64,000 nt of DNA from contig NC_080546.1 in the NCBI RefSeq assembly GCF_028640845.1, positions 82,108,757 to 82,172,756 of the forward strand. The letters are read 5' to 3'. Positions 20,157-30,803 of the stretch are shown here, in pieces. The translations under genes and the position numbers were made by a program. Below the pieces are notes generated by a model. It searched no databases, was not told where the DNA came from, and worked only from the letters and a program-made list of their open reading frames with translations. Each line of letters begins with the position of its first letter. Positions within the stretch are counted from its first letter, which is position 1. Source of the stretch: Ahaetulla prasina. Its lineage: Eukaryota > Chordata > Lepidosauria > Squamata > Colubridae.

Positions 20157-20541
20157 GGTTTAAGCATGATAACCTCTCAATCAGGAATTTTTAAGTGCTA
20201 AATGTAAAGATGGAGATACGTTTCAGCTGCAAGAATAAACATGAAAGCCGGAGACCCAAATGCACAAAGATTTTGGACCAGTCCTAGAAATGATACTGGA
20301 GCCCATAAATGCAACAAAGCAGAGAAACAGATGAGGATTGGGTCTTATCTCTTCGCTGCAGTGATCACATGAACCCTAAGTAGTAGTTTTATGGCTTCAG
20401 ATAACCAGAGATCGTATTCAGCCAGTTCGTACCAGTTTGGGCAAATTAGTAGTGGAGATCAGGGGTGGGCTGGATGCAGCCTGTGAGTTTGGAGTTTGAT
20501 ACTTCTGATCTAAGTGGACCACTGGCCTCCTATCCCTGAAG
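20157..20541. other. Unrecognised spacer with a hAT end-like fragment
   Basis: Mostly unassigned. At about 20415-20445, GTATTCAGCCAGTTCGTACC resembles the left end of the element at 2955, but the partner end is missing. Confidence 0.35.
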
Positions 20542-21054
20542 TAGGGGTGAAATGCTCCCGGTTCGGACCGGATCGTGTGATTCAGTAGCGATGGGGATAG
20601 GTAGTTCGAAGAACCAGTAGCAAAAATCCCTGCCCCCCCAACTGCCCACGTGTCGCTGTTACTCTTCTCTGTCCCTGAAGCTCTCGTGGCGATATAGCTG
20701 CAAACAGACTTAAACGACTGCCGCGGCGCTTCTAAAGGCTGCACTACAGCTGATTGGCGCTGTAGGCGGCTAGTAGACCTGTGCCTATATATTTAAAGAA
20801 GATAGACTGGTGCACTCCCAAAAAAAGGCAATTAGTAGACCGGTGCCTCTATTTTTAAAGAAGGTAGACCGGTACGCTTCCGAGTTTTGTATACTTTGTT
20901 TATTATTTTTATTATTTATTATTATTGGCCATGCCAATTCAGTCACCTGACCACCAAACCACGCCCATGGGGTGTCACCTGACCACCAAGCCACACCCAC
21001 CAATTAAGCCACGCCCACAGAACTGGTAGGGAAAATTTTTAGATTTCACCCCTG
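20542..21054 (+). mobile_element. Non-autonomous hAT-type element (513 bp)
   Basis: Left end TAGGGGTGAAATGCTCCCGG, right end TAGATTTCACCCCTG. Perfect 8-bp TSD CCCTGAAG at 20534-20541 and 21055-21062. Same family as 18605-20148 but without the minisatellite. It contains a direct repeat of GACCGGTGCCT-like sequence near 20780 and 20840. Confidence 0.9.
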
Positions 21055-21062
21055 CCCTGAAG

Positions 21063-21612
21063 CCACCTTGAAATCAAACCCAAAACTCTGCTCTTGATGC
21101 AATGCTTGATAAGAAGAGTCAGGTCTATATCTTCAGGAGGCCAGCAAAGCTCAGGATTGATGTATGGTCATTTGTAATTGATATATAATAAGATAAGGTG
21201 CTCGTTTCATATGTGCAGGCCTTAGAATAAAAATAGGACTGAAATGAGCATTGAAACACAGGGGAGATATTTTTTTTTCCTATGGCTGTTGAAAATTGCA
21301 ATATTTGTGAAAGCGGACGTGGAGCGAGAGAGTTGCTTCAGCCTAGTCCTATTTGCAAACATATGGTGCATTTCATTTCAAAAGTGCAAAACTCACCAAG
21401 GACAGCTAGTGATATGGGACTCTAAAGCAAACAAATGTTCCCCCTTGGATAGAAGGACTCTAGCGGGTGCTTCTACCATCTGCGTTCGAATAAAATTAAT
21501 TTGCATCCAACTTCCATTGCAATAGATTTATGCATGGTGTATAGAGAAATACATTTTATAGGTGGTGAAAATTTGTTTTCATAATTAGCTTTCTCAGTGC
21601 AATAACAGGAAA
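21063..21612. other. No recognised feature
   Basis: AT-rich. The plus-strand frame at 21244-21525 (93 codons) has no recognisable domain. Confidence 0.4.
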
Positions 21613-21935
21613 AAAAATGACCTTCCTTCCTTTTCTCTTCCTCTTTCTTTTCTTCTTTTCTTCTCTTTCTTTTCTTCTTTTCTTTCTCTTTCCTCTTTTT
21701 CTTTTCTTTCTCTCTCTTTCCCTCTTTCTCTCTTTCCCTCTTTCTTTCTTTCTTTTTTCTTTCTTTCTTTCTTTTCTTCTCTTTCTTCCTCTTTCTCTCT
21801 TTTTCCCTCTTTCTCTTTCCCTCTTTTTTCTTTCTTTCTCTCTCCATCCCCCCTCCTCTCTCTTTCCTTCTTTTCTTTCTTTCTCTCTCTCTTTCTCCCT
21901 CCCTTTCTCTCTTCCTCTCTCATTGGAATGGTAAA
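21613..21935. repeat. Polypyrimidine (TTTC/TTCC/CTCT) microsatellite
   Basis: About 320 bp of nearly pure C/T on the plus strand. Open frames on both strands are low-complexity (Phe/Leu/Ser or Lys/Glu/Arg). Confidence 0.9.
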
Positions 21936-22166
21936 TAATTTTACATTTTACAGCAGTTTCACGTATCTGGTGTCATACTCAGAGCGATATATAAACCCAA
22001 ATGGCTTAAATTTAATTACAGATGACACCAAAATCTTTTGACATTTTTAATCAATGTTTTTTTCCGCTTTATTATTCTTAGTGCTAATATTAAGAAAACT
22101 CAGAATGAACCTAAGAAACAAGCATATGTATATGTGCCTTTGTGTATGGATATACTGTACATACAT

Positions 22167-22179
22167 AGATTTATTCTCT

Positions 22180-22219
<40 letters not shown>

Positions 22220-22330
22220 CTTTCTTCTTTCTTCTTTTCTTCTTTCTTTCTTTCTTTTTCTTTTTTCTCTTTCTCTCTTTTTCCCTCTTTCCCTCTTTCC
22301 CTCTTTTTTCTTTCTTTCTCTCTCCCTCCG

Positions 22331-22373
<43 letters not shown>
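22167..22373. repeat. Polypyrimidine (CT)n/(TTTC)n microsatellite
   Basis: (CT)n blocks at both ends, a short GT run and TTTC-rich sequence between. The segment CTCTTTCCCTCTTT...TCTTTCTCTCTCC recurs from the 21.8-kb tract, so the two may share an origin. Confidence 0.9.
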
Positions 22374-22374
<1 letters not shown>

Positions 22375-22767
22375 CAGCTACCTTTGAAAAAAGTATGCAC
22401 CAAGTTGAACTTTAAAGAATCGGCAATATTTATTTAAGGCACAAAAGAGCTTAAAGAGCATTATGATTACAGAGGAAAGGATATTGGAAAAGTGAAAATC
22501 TGTTATTGCAGAGGGAGAAAAAAGAATGAGAAGACAAAAAGCTTTGAAGCAAGTAAAGATTTGGGCCAGTCAGAGACATTAAAGTTGGTTATTCTTAAAC
22601 TCCAGCCAAACTATTTTCCGGAAACAAGGAAATGATGACACAGAGAGAAAAATGAAAACTATATAGATGGTGATGTTTAGCAACCTCTTTTATGGCTTAA
22701 AACAATACAAACAATAGCATTGAAAAGGACACACGCACACACAAAAACACCTCCTAAAAATATGATA

Positions 22768-22768
<1 letters not shown>
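22374..22768. other. No recognised feature
   Basis: AT-rich, no frame or repeat structure seen. Confidence 0.4.
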
Positions 22769-22800
<32 letters not shown>

Positions 22801-23492
22801 GATTTCTATACCGCCCTTCTCCCGAAGGACTCAGGGCGGTGTACAGGCAAGAATAAAACAGACGGTACAATATACAAATTTAAAATGCAGTTAAAAAACT
22901 TATTTTAAAATTGGCCTGAGAAGTAAAATATATAATAAGCTAAAAAACCCTATTTAAAATTAATTTCTAAGAATTTAAAAATTTGTTAAAATCAATTTAA
23001 GCCAGCCCCGCGCGAATAAAAAGATGTGTCTTCAGTTCGCGACGGAATGTCCGAAGGTCAGGTATTTGGCGTAAACCCGGGGGAAGCTCGTTCCAGAGGG
23101 TGGGAGCCCCCACAGAGAAGGACCGTCCCCTGGGGGCCGCCAGCCGACATTGCTTGGCGGACGGCACCCTGAGAAGTCCCTCTCTGTGAGAGCGTACGGG
23201 TCGGTGGGAGGCATGTGGTAACAGCAGGCAGTCCCGTAAGTACCCAGGCCCTAAGCCATGGAGCGCTTTAAAGGTAGTAACCAACACCTTAAAGTGCACT
23301 TGAAAGGCCACAGGTAGCCAGTGCAGTCTGCGCAGGAGCGGTGTTATATGGGAGCTACACGGAGCTCCTTCTATCACCCGCGCAGCTGCATTCTGGACTA
23401 ACTGAAGCCTCCGAGTGCACTTCAAGGGGAGCCCCATGTAGAGAGCAGCTCTACATGGACAGCTTCCTAAAATAATCTGCCTGCCATCCATG
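22769..23492 (-). mobile_element. 5'-truncated L2-like LINE
   Basis: From the left: a (TTTA)n tail, then TACCGCCCTTCTCCCGAAGG, the inverted 3' end seen at 7160, then untranslated sequence and the coding C-terminus up to about 23490. Confidence 0.8.
22997..23491 (-). CDS. L2-like LINE ORF2, C-terminal fragment
   Basis: A 164-codon open frame with CRAALYMGLPLKCTRRLQLVQ, ITPLLRRLHWLPVAFQVHFK, TFKALHGLGPGYLRD, FSVGAPTLWNELPPGL and FRRELKTHLF (motifs quoted in part). This is the same tail domain as 6655-7026 but extends further towards the reverse transcriptase. The catalytic RT motifs and endonuclease are absent. It is uninterrupted by stops, consistent with a relatively young insertion. Confidence 0.78.
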   Translation of the reverse strand: MDGRQIILGSCPCRAALYMGLPLKCTRRLQLVQNAAARVIEGAPCSSHITPLLRRLHWLPVAFQVHFKVLVTTFKALHGLGPGYLRDCLLLPHASHRPVRSHREGLLRVPSAKQCRLAAPRGRSFSVGAPTLWNELPPGLRQIPDLRTFRRELKTHLFIRAGLA

Positions 23493-23794
23493 TTGGAGAA
23501 AAATATATGCCACTTCTGACAGCGTTTTATATTTAAATGTGTGTGTAATTCATTTTTTTTTTCTTAAAAAATGACTTTTAAACTGTGGTTCGGTCTAGAG
23601 CAAAGTTTCTTCTCATCCAAGAAAAATGGCGATGATGATGTGGAGAGGATCCCTGACAGTGTTGCAGGAAGTTTTGCCAAATATTCAGAGCCAGTTAATT
23701 GGCTTCTGATGATGACGATGATGATTTTGCAATTGAGAGATACAAGTGTAAACATAATTATAAATACACGTAAATGATAAGAATAAAGAAAACA
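23493..23794. other. No recognised feature
   Basis: AT-rich, with a GATGATGATG-type short run near 23628 and 23710. Confidence 0.4.
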
Positions 23795-24205
23795 TTAAGA
23801 CAGGGATAGTAGGCACGCTGGTGCGCTTATGCACGCCCCTTACAGACCTCTTAGGAGTGGGGTGAGGTCTACAGTAGTCAGTCTAAGGTTAAAGTTTTGG
23901 GGGTTTAAGGAAGAAACCACAGAGTCAGGTAGTGCATTCCAGGCGTTGACAACTCTGTTACTGAAGTCGTATTTTCTGCAGTCTAGTTTGGATCAGTTTA
24001 CCATGAGTTTGTATCTATTGTGTGCTCTTGTATTGTTTTGATTGAAGCTGAAATAATCATTGGCTGGTAGGACAATGTAACAGATGATTTTATGTACTAT
24101 GTTTAGGTCAGACCGAAGAGGGCGAAGTTCTAAGTTGTCTAAGCCCAAAATTTCAAGTCTGGTGGCATAAGATATTTTGTTGTATTTCATTGGTAGGGCC
24201 TTCAC
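23795..24205 (-). pseudogene. Jockey-superfamily LINE C-terminal fragment (family J)
   Basis: The minus strand encodes YATRLEILGLDNLELRPL, HKIICYIVLPANDYFSFN and NTRAHNRYKL, then in shifted phase the tail with an untranslated segment containing CCTCTTAGGAGTGGGGTGAG (plus strand). The plus-strand copy at 39571-40440 is longer. The coding frame is broken after 23993. I cannot separate L2, CR1, Rex1 or Vingi from this fragment. Confidence 0.65.
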
Positions 24206-24529
24206 AAAAATGGATATCTCGCAGCAGCGGGAAGACTGATAATCCTCAGTGTCAAATCATTTGGGAAAGATTTGAATTATTGATGGATTTTGGGGGGCAG
24301 AAAAAGCTATTTTAGAACAGAAGGTCGAAAGGGCTTATGCAACAAAAGAATGGGGAGAAAAAACCCGGCATGACTCTCTTCGTCTTCCTGAAGGAAAACT
24401 TTCAGATGATCTGAGTCTCAAACGAATGTTTATAGGACTTAATTATATAGCCTAAAAGCTTTCAATGGGATTACATGGAATTTGCTATTTCTAAAGAGAC
24501 TTCTTCTCTTAAAATTCTTATTCTGACCA
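24206..24529. other. No recognised feature
   Basis: AT-rich, no structure recognised. Confidence 0.4.
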
Positions 24530-24547
24530 AGTGCTCTGAGATTTCTT

Positions 24548-24815
24548 TTTTTTATTGAAAAAGTTTTACAATTTTTTTTTACCAATTAATTACCCCCCAT
24601 CTCCCCCACTCCTCCCTCTCCCTTTCCCCTTTTCCCCCTCCCCTCGCCCCTCTTTTGGAAAAACTGGATTGATTATATTCAAATCAAATATCAGACTGAA
24701 GTATCAAATAGTTTATGAGTGATTGTAAGAACTGTATTGTATTAATGTATTTGTTTATATGGGAAAGGGGAGTTAAGGTTTCAAAGGGGAGAGGAGAGAT
24801 TATGGATTATGGTTT
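24548..24815 (-). mobile_element. L1 3' end insertion (268 bp)
   Basis: An 18-bp perfect TSD AGTGCTCTGAGATTTCTT flanks it (24530-24547 and 24816-24833). Inside: T-run, TTGAAAAAGTTTTACAATTT, a C-rich polypyrimidine tract, then AT-rich sequence. It matches the layout of 17203-17491 and is a short 5'-truncated retroposition product. Confidence 0.88.
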
Positions 24816-24913
24816 AGTGCTCTGAGATTTCTTGATTAGTTCCTATCCATATTCCAACCGAGTGTGACCCTGTTTAGTTGCTCAAAGTCAGCCAGGCGAG
24901 AACTATAACATAG

Positions 24914-25172
24914 CAGGGGTGAAATCCAGCAGGTTCTGGGGAACCGGTAGCGGAAATTTTGAGCAGTTCGGAGAACAGGCAAATACCACCTCTGGCTGGC
25001 CCCAGAGTGGGGTAGGAATGGGGATTTTGCACTATCCTTCCCCTGGAGTGGGGTGGAAATGGAGATTTCCTTCCCCTGCCATGCACACCAAGCCATGCCC
25101 ACCAAGCCATACCACGTCCACCAAGCCACACCCACAGAACTGGTAGTAAAAGAAAAATGGATTTCACCACTG
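24914..25172 (+). mobile_element. hAT-type element, GAAATCC family (259 bp)
   Basis: Left end CAGGGGTGAAATCCAGCAGG, right end TGGATTTCACCACTG. Flanking octamers TAACATAG and CACCATAG agree at 6 of 8 positions. Interior collinear with 4068-4294. Confidence 0.82.
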
Positions 25173-25354
25173 CACCATAGCCAAGCTACATGGAAATGTT
25201 TTACATATATATTGGGATATGTGTGAATGTTGTAAATTACTCATTGTCACTCGCACCATGATATGAGTGGCATATAAATTTGATAAATAAAATAATACAT
25301 ATATACAGGTAGTCCTCAACTTACAACAGTTTTTTTTTTTAGTGACAACGGTAC

Positions 25355-25886
25355 TGTCGTGTCCCACTTCCCCTCCGACGGCCGGGTCTGGGAAGTCTGT
25401 ATCAAGCGTGGCCACGAAGCCTCTGCAGCTTTGCCAAATTCCTGTCAGAGTTCTCAGGGCAGGCAGGAATCCAAGGTGTGATTTCAGCAAACCAGATGAG
25501 ACTTTGCTTGACTCAAGGAATGCCAAAAAGCAGATCCTTTATATAGGCCATGGGGTGTGGTTCCATGACTCAGCACTTATCCAGGCCTGCCCCTCCCTTC
25601 CTTTTGCTGACGTTGCCTCTCCATTCTCCAGAAGCAGGGATCCGTCCACTGTGACTTTCCGTCCTCCTGATCTGCTGCCGGCAATTCTAGCACGTGGCTG
25701 GCTTCGTGCTCACATGCTGTAGAAAGGAGGTTTGTTTGCTCATTCCTGACATTCTGTCCGGGCATGGTGCCAGGGCTGGGGGCTGGAGGCATGCCAGGCC
25801 GTTCCTCTTCATTATCAGACTCTGACTCAGATAGCAGGAGATGGGAGGGGCCCGGCTGTGGAGAGGAGGGCGGGTGAGGCACAACA
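25355..25886 (-). mobile_element. Solo LTR, family A (532 bp)
   Basis: Perfect 5-bp TSD GGTAC (25350-25354 and 25887-25891). Minus-strand ends TGTTGTGCCTCAC and GTGGGACACGACA. TATA box inverted at about 25540. The U3 frame is open from the LTR start to 25577 with SSPQPGPSHLL, SESESDNEEERPG and RQQQKEGRGRPG at the end. Confidence 0.88.
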
Positions 25887-26003
25887 GGTACTGAAAAAAA
25901 TGACTTATGCCATATTTTCACACAACCCTTTGTGGCATCCCCATGGTTTATGTGATCAAAGTTCAGATGCTTGGCAACTGGCTCATTTTTATGACGCTTG
26001 CAG

Positions 26004-26286
26004 CAGTGGTGGAATTCAAATTTTTTTACTACCAGTTCTGTGGGTGTGGCTTGGTGGGTGTGGCAGGGGAAAGATACTGCAAAATCTCCATTCCCACCGC
26101 ACTCCTGGGGGTAGGATATTGCAAAATCCCTATTTCCTCCCCAGTCCTGGGGGAAGGATATTGCAACATCTCCATTCCCATCCCACTCTGGGGCAAACCA
26201 GAGGTGGTATTTGTTGCTTCTTCGAACTGCTCAAAATTTCCATTACCGGTTCTCCAGAACCTGTCAGAACCTGCTGAATAGTACTG
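26004..26286 (-). mobile_element. hAT-type element, GAAATCC family, inverted
   Basis: Starts CAGTGGTGGAATTC and ends with AACCTGTCAGAACCTGCTG, the reverse complement of the family's left end. Contains three variants of the core with ATATTGCAA. The right end is eroded, so the boundary is approximate. Confidence 0.7.
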
Positions 26287-26533
26287 TGGGTTACAGTGTC
26301 TTGGGGTCATGTGATCATCTTTTGCAACTTTCTGACCAATGGGGAAGCCAGATTCACTTAACAACCATGTTACTAACTTAAGAACTGCATTGATTCACTT
26401 AACAAAAGTGGTAAGAATTTATCATAAATTCACAAGAACGGTCATAAAATGGGACAAATTTTACTGAACCAAATGTCTCATTTAACAACAGAAATTTTGG
26501 GCTCAACTGTGGTCATAAATTGAGGATTACCTG

Positions 26534-27311
26534 CATTTAGCTTTTAAAAAGTTTTTAAACTTTGTGTCTTTCGTATTTTTAGCTTGTAAAGTTGCTAATT
26601 GCTTGCATTTTATTTTTCTTATGCTAGCCTATGACCGCAGTGGAGATTTTGATTTGCTAGAAGTGTCTTAGTAAATTTATTTTACTGTGCAGGTAAGTTC
26701 TGTTGGGCTTACCTGGAATTAAGCTCAAATTATTATTCCATTTAACTTTTGAAATCCAATCCCTATTAAGAATGGCACATCGGGCTAAACTAATCCCACA
26801 ACTTAAGAACTTGTTCCTGAAAGTATTTCATAGCGATAGTTCCAATATAATGCAAAAGATTGATTGGAACAACCCTCACTTCCCCTCACTCTCCTTTCCA
26901 TTTTACATTAATTGCAGCTTGTGTTGCCTCAGCTCAGTCAAACGATGTTTAAGCTTAACTATGATTAATAGAAATCAGTGTGCTTCAAATCATAATGGAT
27001 GAAGCGGGCTTATTTTCAAGACCCGTCTGTAAGATTAACCACAGTGCAGGATTCAGATGTCATGCTAAACTTTGATTAATTTGAATTCCCCCCCACCCTT
27101 GTGGTCAAGGTGAAGGAGGGGAAGTTTGAGTATAGAACTGCGAAAGAAGGATTTATTGATTCTTCTAACCCGAAGACATGCATTACTATTTTGTCTGAAG
27201 GTATTCAATTTGACCACATGGGCATTTCCTAAATAGAATTGGTCCCCCCCCCACCAATTTAATACTGTGACCTCTTATCCTGCCCTCAGGTGTTTTGGAC
27301 AATAGATCAAC
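26534..27311. other. No recognised feature
   Basis: AT-rich, apparently unique. The 99-codon plus frame at 26703-27002 has no recognisable domain. Confidence 0.4.
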
Positions 27312-27316
27312 CCACT

Positions 27317-27855
27317 TGTTGTGAGCCAGGCCCAAGTAGGTGGTAATAAACTTGGTCCGTGGAAAAACAAACTTTATTCGAACAGCTGGGAATTACTTCA
27401 TTCCCAGCGTTGTTCAACTCACAATAAAACAAATGCCTCCCAACACAAATTCCTCAGTTATCTCACAAACCTCAGTCCAATTAGGCAAACTGCCAAAAGC
27501 CGTTCCAGGCAAACGTCCAGAAGCCACAAAAACAAAGACATATATGAAGCAGAAGACGAAGCTGAAGACGCAGCTACAACGTTGTTTTCTGGCAAAGCCC
27601 AAATACCATTGCTGGTCTGTTTTAAGCCTTATGGGAGGGGCCAATCATCTCTTGGCCCTACTCCCGAGTCGTCCTCTCTTCTTGAGCTGCTCTTGCCTTC
27701 TGGCAGCTCTTCTCATGTGTGCATTAGGAACAGGCTCCTCCTGTTCCTCTGCCTCACTACTATCAGTCTCTGGAGGCTCTGGAGTCCGCACCTCACTTCC
27801 TGATGGTCCTGGCCTCACCTCAGCCTCATCGCTGTCTGACTCCGTTGTCACAACA
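27317..27855 (-). mobile_element. Solo LTR, family B (539 bp)
   Basis: Minus-strand ends TGTTGTGACAACGGAGTC and CTGGCTCACAACA. The plus strand shows AAACAAACTTTATTCGAACA, i.e. an inverted AATAAAGTTTGTTT polyadenylation region. The U3 frame (27887-27645) has ESDSDEAE, PGPSGSEV and RRAARRQEQLKKRG. Flanking pentamers CCACT and GCAAG do not match, so the TSD is lost or one edge is misplaced. Confidence 0.78.
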
Positions 27856-27891
27856 GCAAGAAGGTGTAATGTGAGAATGGAATCCATTGAG

Positions 27892-28024
27892 CAGAGGCGT
27901 CAAACTCATGGCCTGTGGGCCAGATGTGTCTCGCGCTAGCCATGCCCACCCCTGGTTTAGAGGAGGGAAAAAAATTATGATACATCACGTGACGACAACA
28001 TGACGCCATGAATTTGACACCCTG
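27892..28024. mobile_element. Short hAT-type element, GTCAAACTC family (133 bp)
   Basis: Left end CAGAGGCGTCAAACTCATGG, right end ATGAATTTGACACCCTG. Flanks CCATTGAG and CCATAAGG agree at 5 of 8. The ends resemble Charlie-type hAT termini. Confidence 0.65.
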
Positions 28025-28262
28025 CCATAAGGGAAACTCTTTGGTGCTTAGTAACATGGTTGTTAAGTGAATCTGACTTCCCCGTTGTAAGAAAGTCACA
28101 AAACATGACCGCATGACCACGGGACACTGCAATTACATTACATGGGAAATATACAGGTAGTCCTTGCATTACAATCATTTGTTTTGTGACTGTCTGAGGT
28201 TACAACAGCACTGAAAAAGTGACTTATGACCATTTTTCACACTTATAACTGTTGGAAGAAAT
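28025..28262. mobile_element. Two opposed fragments of family T
   Basis: 28025-28135 is inverted (AACATGGTTGTTAAGTGAAT); 28154-28262 begins with the intact left end ACAGGTAGTCCTTGCATTAC preceded by TA. They meet tail to head at about 28150, so this is either two copies or an internal inversion. Confidence 0.6.
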
Positions 28263-28270
28263 ATCCAGTT

Positions 28271-29006
28271 CAGGGGTGAAATTAAAAAATTTCCCCTACC
28301 GGTTCTGTGGGCGTGGCTTGTTGGGGGGGAGGTCATGTGACTGGGTGAGCATGGCCAACTCGACATCACTCACATCAAGGGGCTCCTCACCGGCCCCTCC
28401 CCTCCCCGCCACTCCTTATTGTGAATGGCAGGAAATGGGGAGGGAATATTCCTGCCTACCATCCTTCCCTCAGTCTGTGCTGAGATTGAGGAATGGATGA
28501 CGAGCAGGAAAATCCCCTTCCCCATTTTCCTGCCTTTCACAAAAACGGCTCCATTCCAGTGGCTCCCCCCTCCTGTCCCCCTCCCTCCTGGGGACTACCT
28601 TAAAGGGACAAGCTGCAGCAGCTCCGTTCTGAAAAGTTAGCATTCTCCCTGCTGCATTTAACATTGAATTCTGTGGCAGAGAGAATGCTAACTTTTCTTC
28701 CTCCATTCACAACGGAGCTGCTGCTTTTTTAATAGTTCCCTCCCATCCTGCTCCCTCCTGGGGACTACCTTAAAGGGAAAGGCTGAAGCAGCTCCATTCT
28801 GAATGGAGGGAGAAAAGTTAGCATTCTCCCTGCTGCATTTAACATTGAATTCTGTGGAATATCGAATGGCCGGAAGAGGTGAATGGCGACCAGCTGGGCA
28901 TGGGTGGGGCCAAGAAGGGCTAATTACTACCAGTTTGGCAAACTGATGCCCATAATCCCTAGCGGTTCACCTGAACTGTTCCGAACTGGAAGGATATCAC
29001 CCCCTG
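28271..29006 (+). mobile_element. Non-autonomous hAT-type element (736 bp)
   Basis: Left end CAGGGGTGAAATTAAAAAAT, right end AAGGATATCACCCCCTG. Perfect 8-bp TSD ATCCAGTT at 28263-28270 and 29007-29014. An internal direct repeat of about 150 bp carries GTTAGCATTCTCCCTGCTGC at about 28638 and 28818; between them is an inverted arm with GAGAATGCTAACTTTTC. Confidence 0.9.
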
Positions 29007-29014
29007 ATCCAGTT

Positions 29015-29551
29015 CCAGTTCCAAACCAGGAGAAAGGCACTGGAGACAAAATGCAAGCTGGAGGCTGATTGGAAAGAGGGTTTAATGATGAACAGAACCA
29101 CCAAGCATGTGTGATTCTGGATAGCTGACCGCATAGAGTTGAGAGTGGGGGGGGGTATCTGTACCTTCTCTTGGGCTCTGAACTTGAGCCTCCTGTTCCT
29201 GTGCAAGAACATGTATTCTATTGGCTGTTGTAGGGGTGATAGCTGGCTCTGTAGGTTGTCTGAGCTAAGTTCGGTTGAAGTTTGGAGGGTGATACAATAC
29301 CCTTAGGTGATTGTGCAATGTGGTGAGCTCTGCTGCTAGATGGTAGTGGTTTAATCCCACCTTCATTCAGACCTTGCTGCACGGAGTAATGGATTACCAA
29401 AACTGCTTTTCTAAAGCTATCCTCAGCTTAGTATCTGCTTGTGGGGCATGGGGCAGGGAGCTGGGGCTCTGAGTTTCTGTCTCCTGTAAGATTTTTACTT
29501 TTCTTTTAGGGGAAATATTTTATCCTGCCTTTTTAAATATTTCTCAAAATA
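29015..29551. other. No recognised feature
   Basis: No coding frame or clear repeat ends. Possibly old LTR sequence, but I cannot support a boundary. Confidence 0.35.
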
Positions 29552-29814
29552 TATTTTTTTTATTTGCATTTATATCCCTCCTTTCTCCGAAGACTCAGGG
29601 CGGCTTACACTATGTCAAGCAATAGTCTTCATCCATTTGTATATTATATACAAAGTCAACTTATTGCCCCCAACAATCTGGGTCCTCATTTTACCTACCT
29701 TATAAAGGATGGAAGGCTGAGTCAACCTTGGGCCTGGTGGGACTAGAACCTGCAGTAATTGCAAGCAGCTGCTGTTAATAACAGACTGTCTTACCAGTCT
29801 GAGCCACCAGAGGC
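29552..29814 (-). mobile_element. tRNA-derived SINE, family S1
   Basis: Same body and tail as 8327-8591: CGAAGACTCAGGGCGGCTTA at the left, ACTAGAACCTGCAGTAATTG, then the inverted tRNA-like head GTCTGAGCCACCAGAGGC. Confidence 0.8.
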
Positions 29815-29859
29815 TTTTCATTCTTCTAGGAGAGGGGTGGGTGCTAACTTTCTACATAG

Positions 29860-30118
29860 CCATTGCAGCATCCCCATGGTCACAAGATTAATATTAGTAT
29901 GCTTGGCAGTTGGTTCTTACTTATGATGGTTGCAGCGTCACACCTTTGGTGACCTTCTGACAATGGGGAAGCCAGCTTCTCTTAACAGCCGTGTTACTGA
30001 CTTAACTGCTGCAATGGTTCACTTAATGACTGTGGCAAGAAAGGTCATGAAATGGGGCAAAACTCACTTAACTCACTTGCTTAACAGTGGAAAATTTGCA
30101 CTCAGTTGTGGTTGTCAG
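29860..30118 (+). mobile_element. Family T transposon, left portion before the LTR
   Basis: Contains GCAGCATCCCCATGGTCACA, TTAACAGCCGTGTTACTGAC and TTTGCACTCAGTTGTGGTTG. It continues after the solo LTR as AAGTCAAGGCCTACCTGTA (to about 30722), the family's right end followed by TA. Confidence 0.7.
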
Positions 30119-30709
30119 TGTTCTGATCTAGGCTTCCTTAGAAAGCATGAAGCCAAGTCTTAGTCCCACAAAGCCTCTTTTATTTATACGACTGTAAATT
30201 ACTTTCATTTAAAGTCTGCAAGGCTTCATAAACAGTCTTTCAGAGGAAGGTTATCAACGCCCACCTATCTCACGTGGAACGCTGCCAAAGAGCTAATTTC
30301 CAGATGCAGGGCAAGGCCAAACTTGGCACAGAGTCACTTGCAAATCTTGAATCGGCCAAATGAACTAATTGCTTCCTGCAAAAGCTCACGTCCCATATGT
30401 CTTATGGGAGGGGCCAATCATCTCCAAGCCTTACTCCCAAGTCAACCCTGTTTCCTTAATTGTCCTTGTCATCTAGTAACTCTGCGCATGTGCACACTGG
30501 GAACAGGCTCCTGCTGCTCTTCTGCGTCACTGATGTCAGACTCTGGAGGCTGCACATAACTATCAGATGGCCTTGGCCCCCTCTCTGCCTCTGATGCAGA
30601 GCCCTCGTCCAAGCTTTCCTCAGCCCCCAGGACTGGCCCAAGTTCCTCCCCAACCTCCTCACTGTCCGACTCTGCTGCCAACTCTGCTGGCTGCTGGCAG
30701 GCCACAACA
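30119..30709 (-). mobile_element. Solo LTR, family B (591 bp)
   Basis: Minus-strand start TGTTGTGGCCTGCC, end CTAGATCAGAACA. Flanking pentamers GTCAG and GTAAG agree at 4 of 5, and family T's consensus GTAAG at this point supports the TSD. The U3 frame (30705-30469) has ESDSEEVGEE, LDEGSASEAE and ends HMRRVTR. Confidence 0.8.
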
Positions 30710-30803
30710 GTAAGTCAAGGCCTACCTGTAGATTGCAGCCATTAGAGAAGGGAAGATTGGGCAGGTAATCCAGGCCTACTATTCTTTATGGAAGGGCCTT
30801 TGT

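Larger units (their letters stand above)
25306..26533 (+). mobile_element. TA-flanked transposon (family T) hosting two later insertions
   Basis: Left end CAGGTAGTCCTCAACTTACA and right end GTCATAAATTGAGGATTACC TG form inverted repeats. TA precedes the left end; the right flank has mutated to CA. Interior motifs include CACTTAACAACCATGTTACT. It is broken by a solo LTR (25355-25886) and an inverted hAT element (26004-26286). Fragments of the same family lie at 28025, 28154, 29860, 32132, 44813, 46475, 51478 and 53149. Confidence 0.7.
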
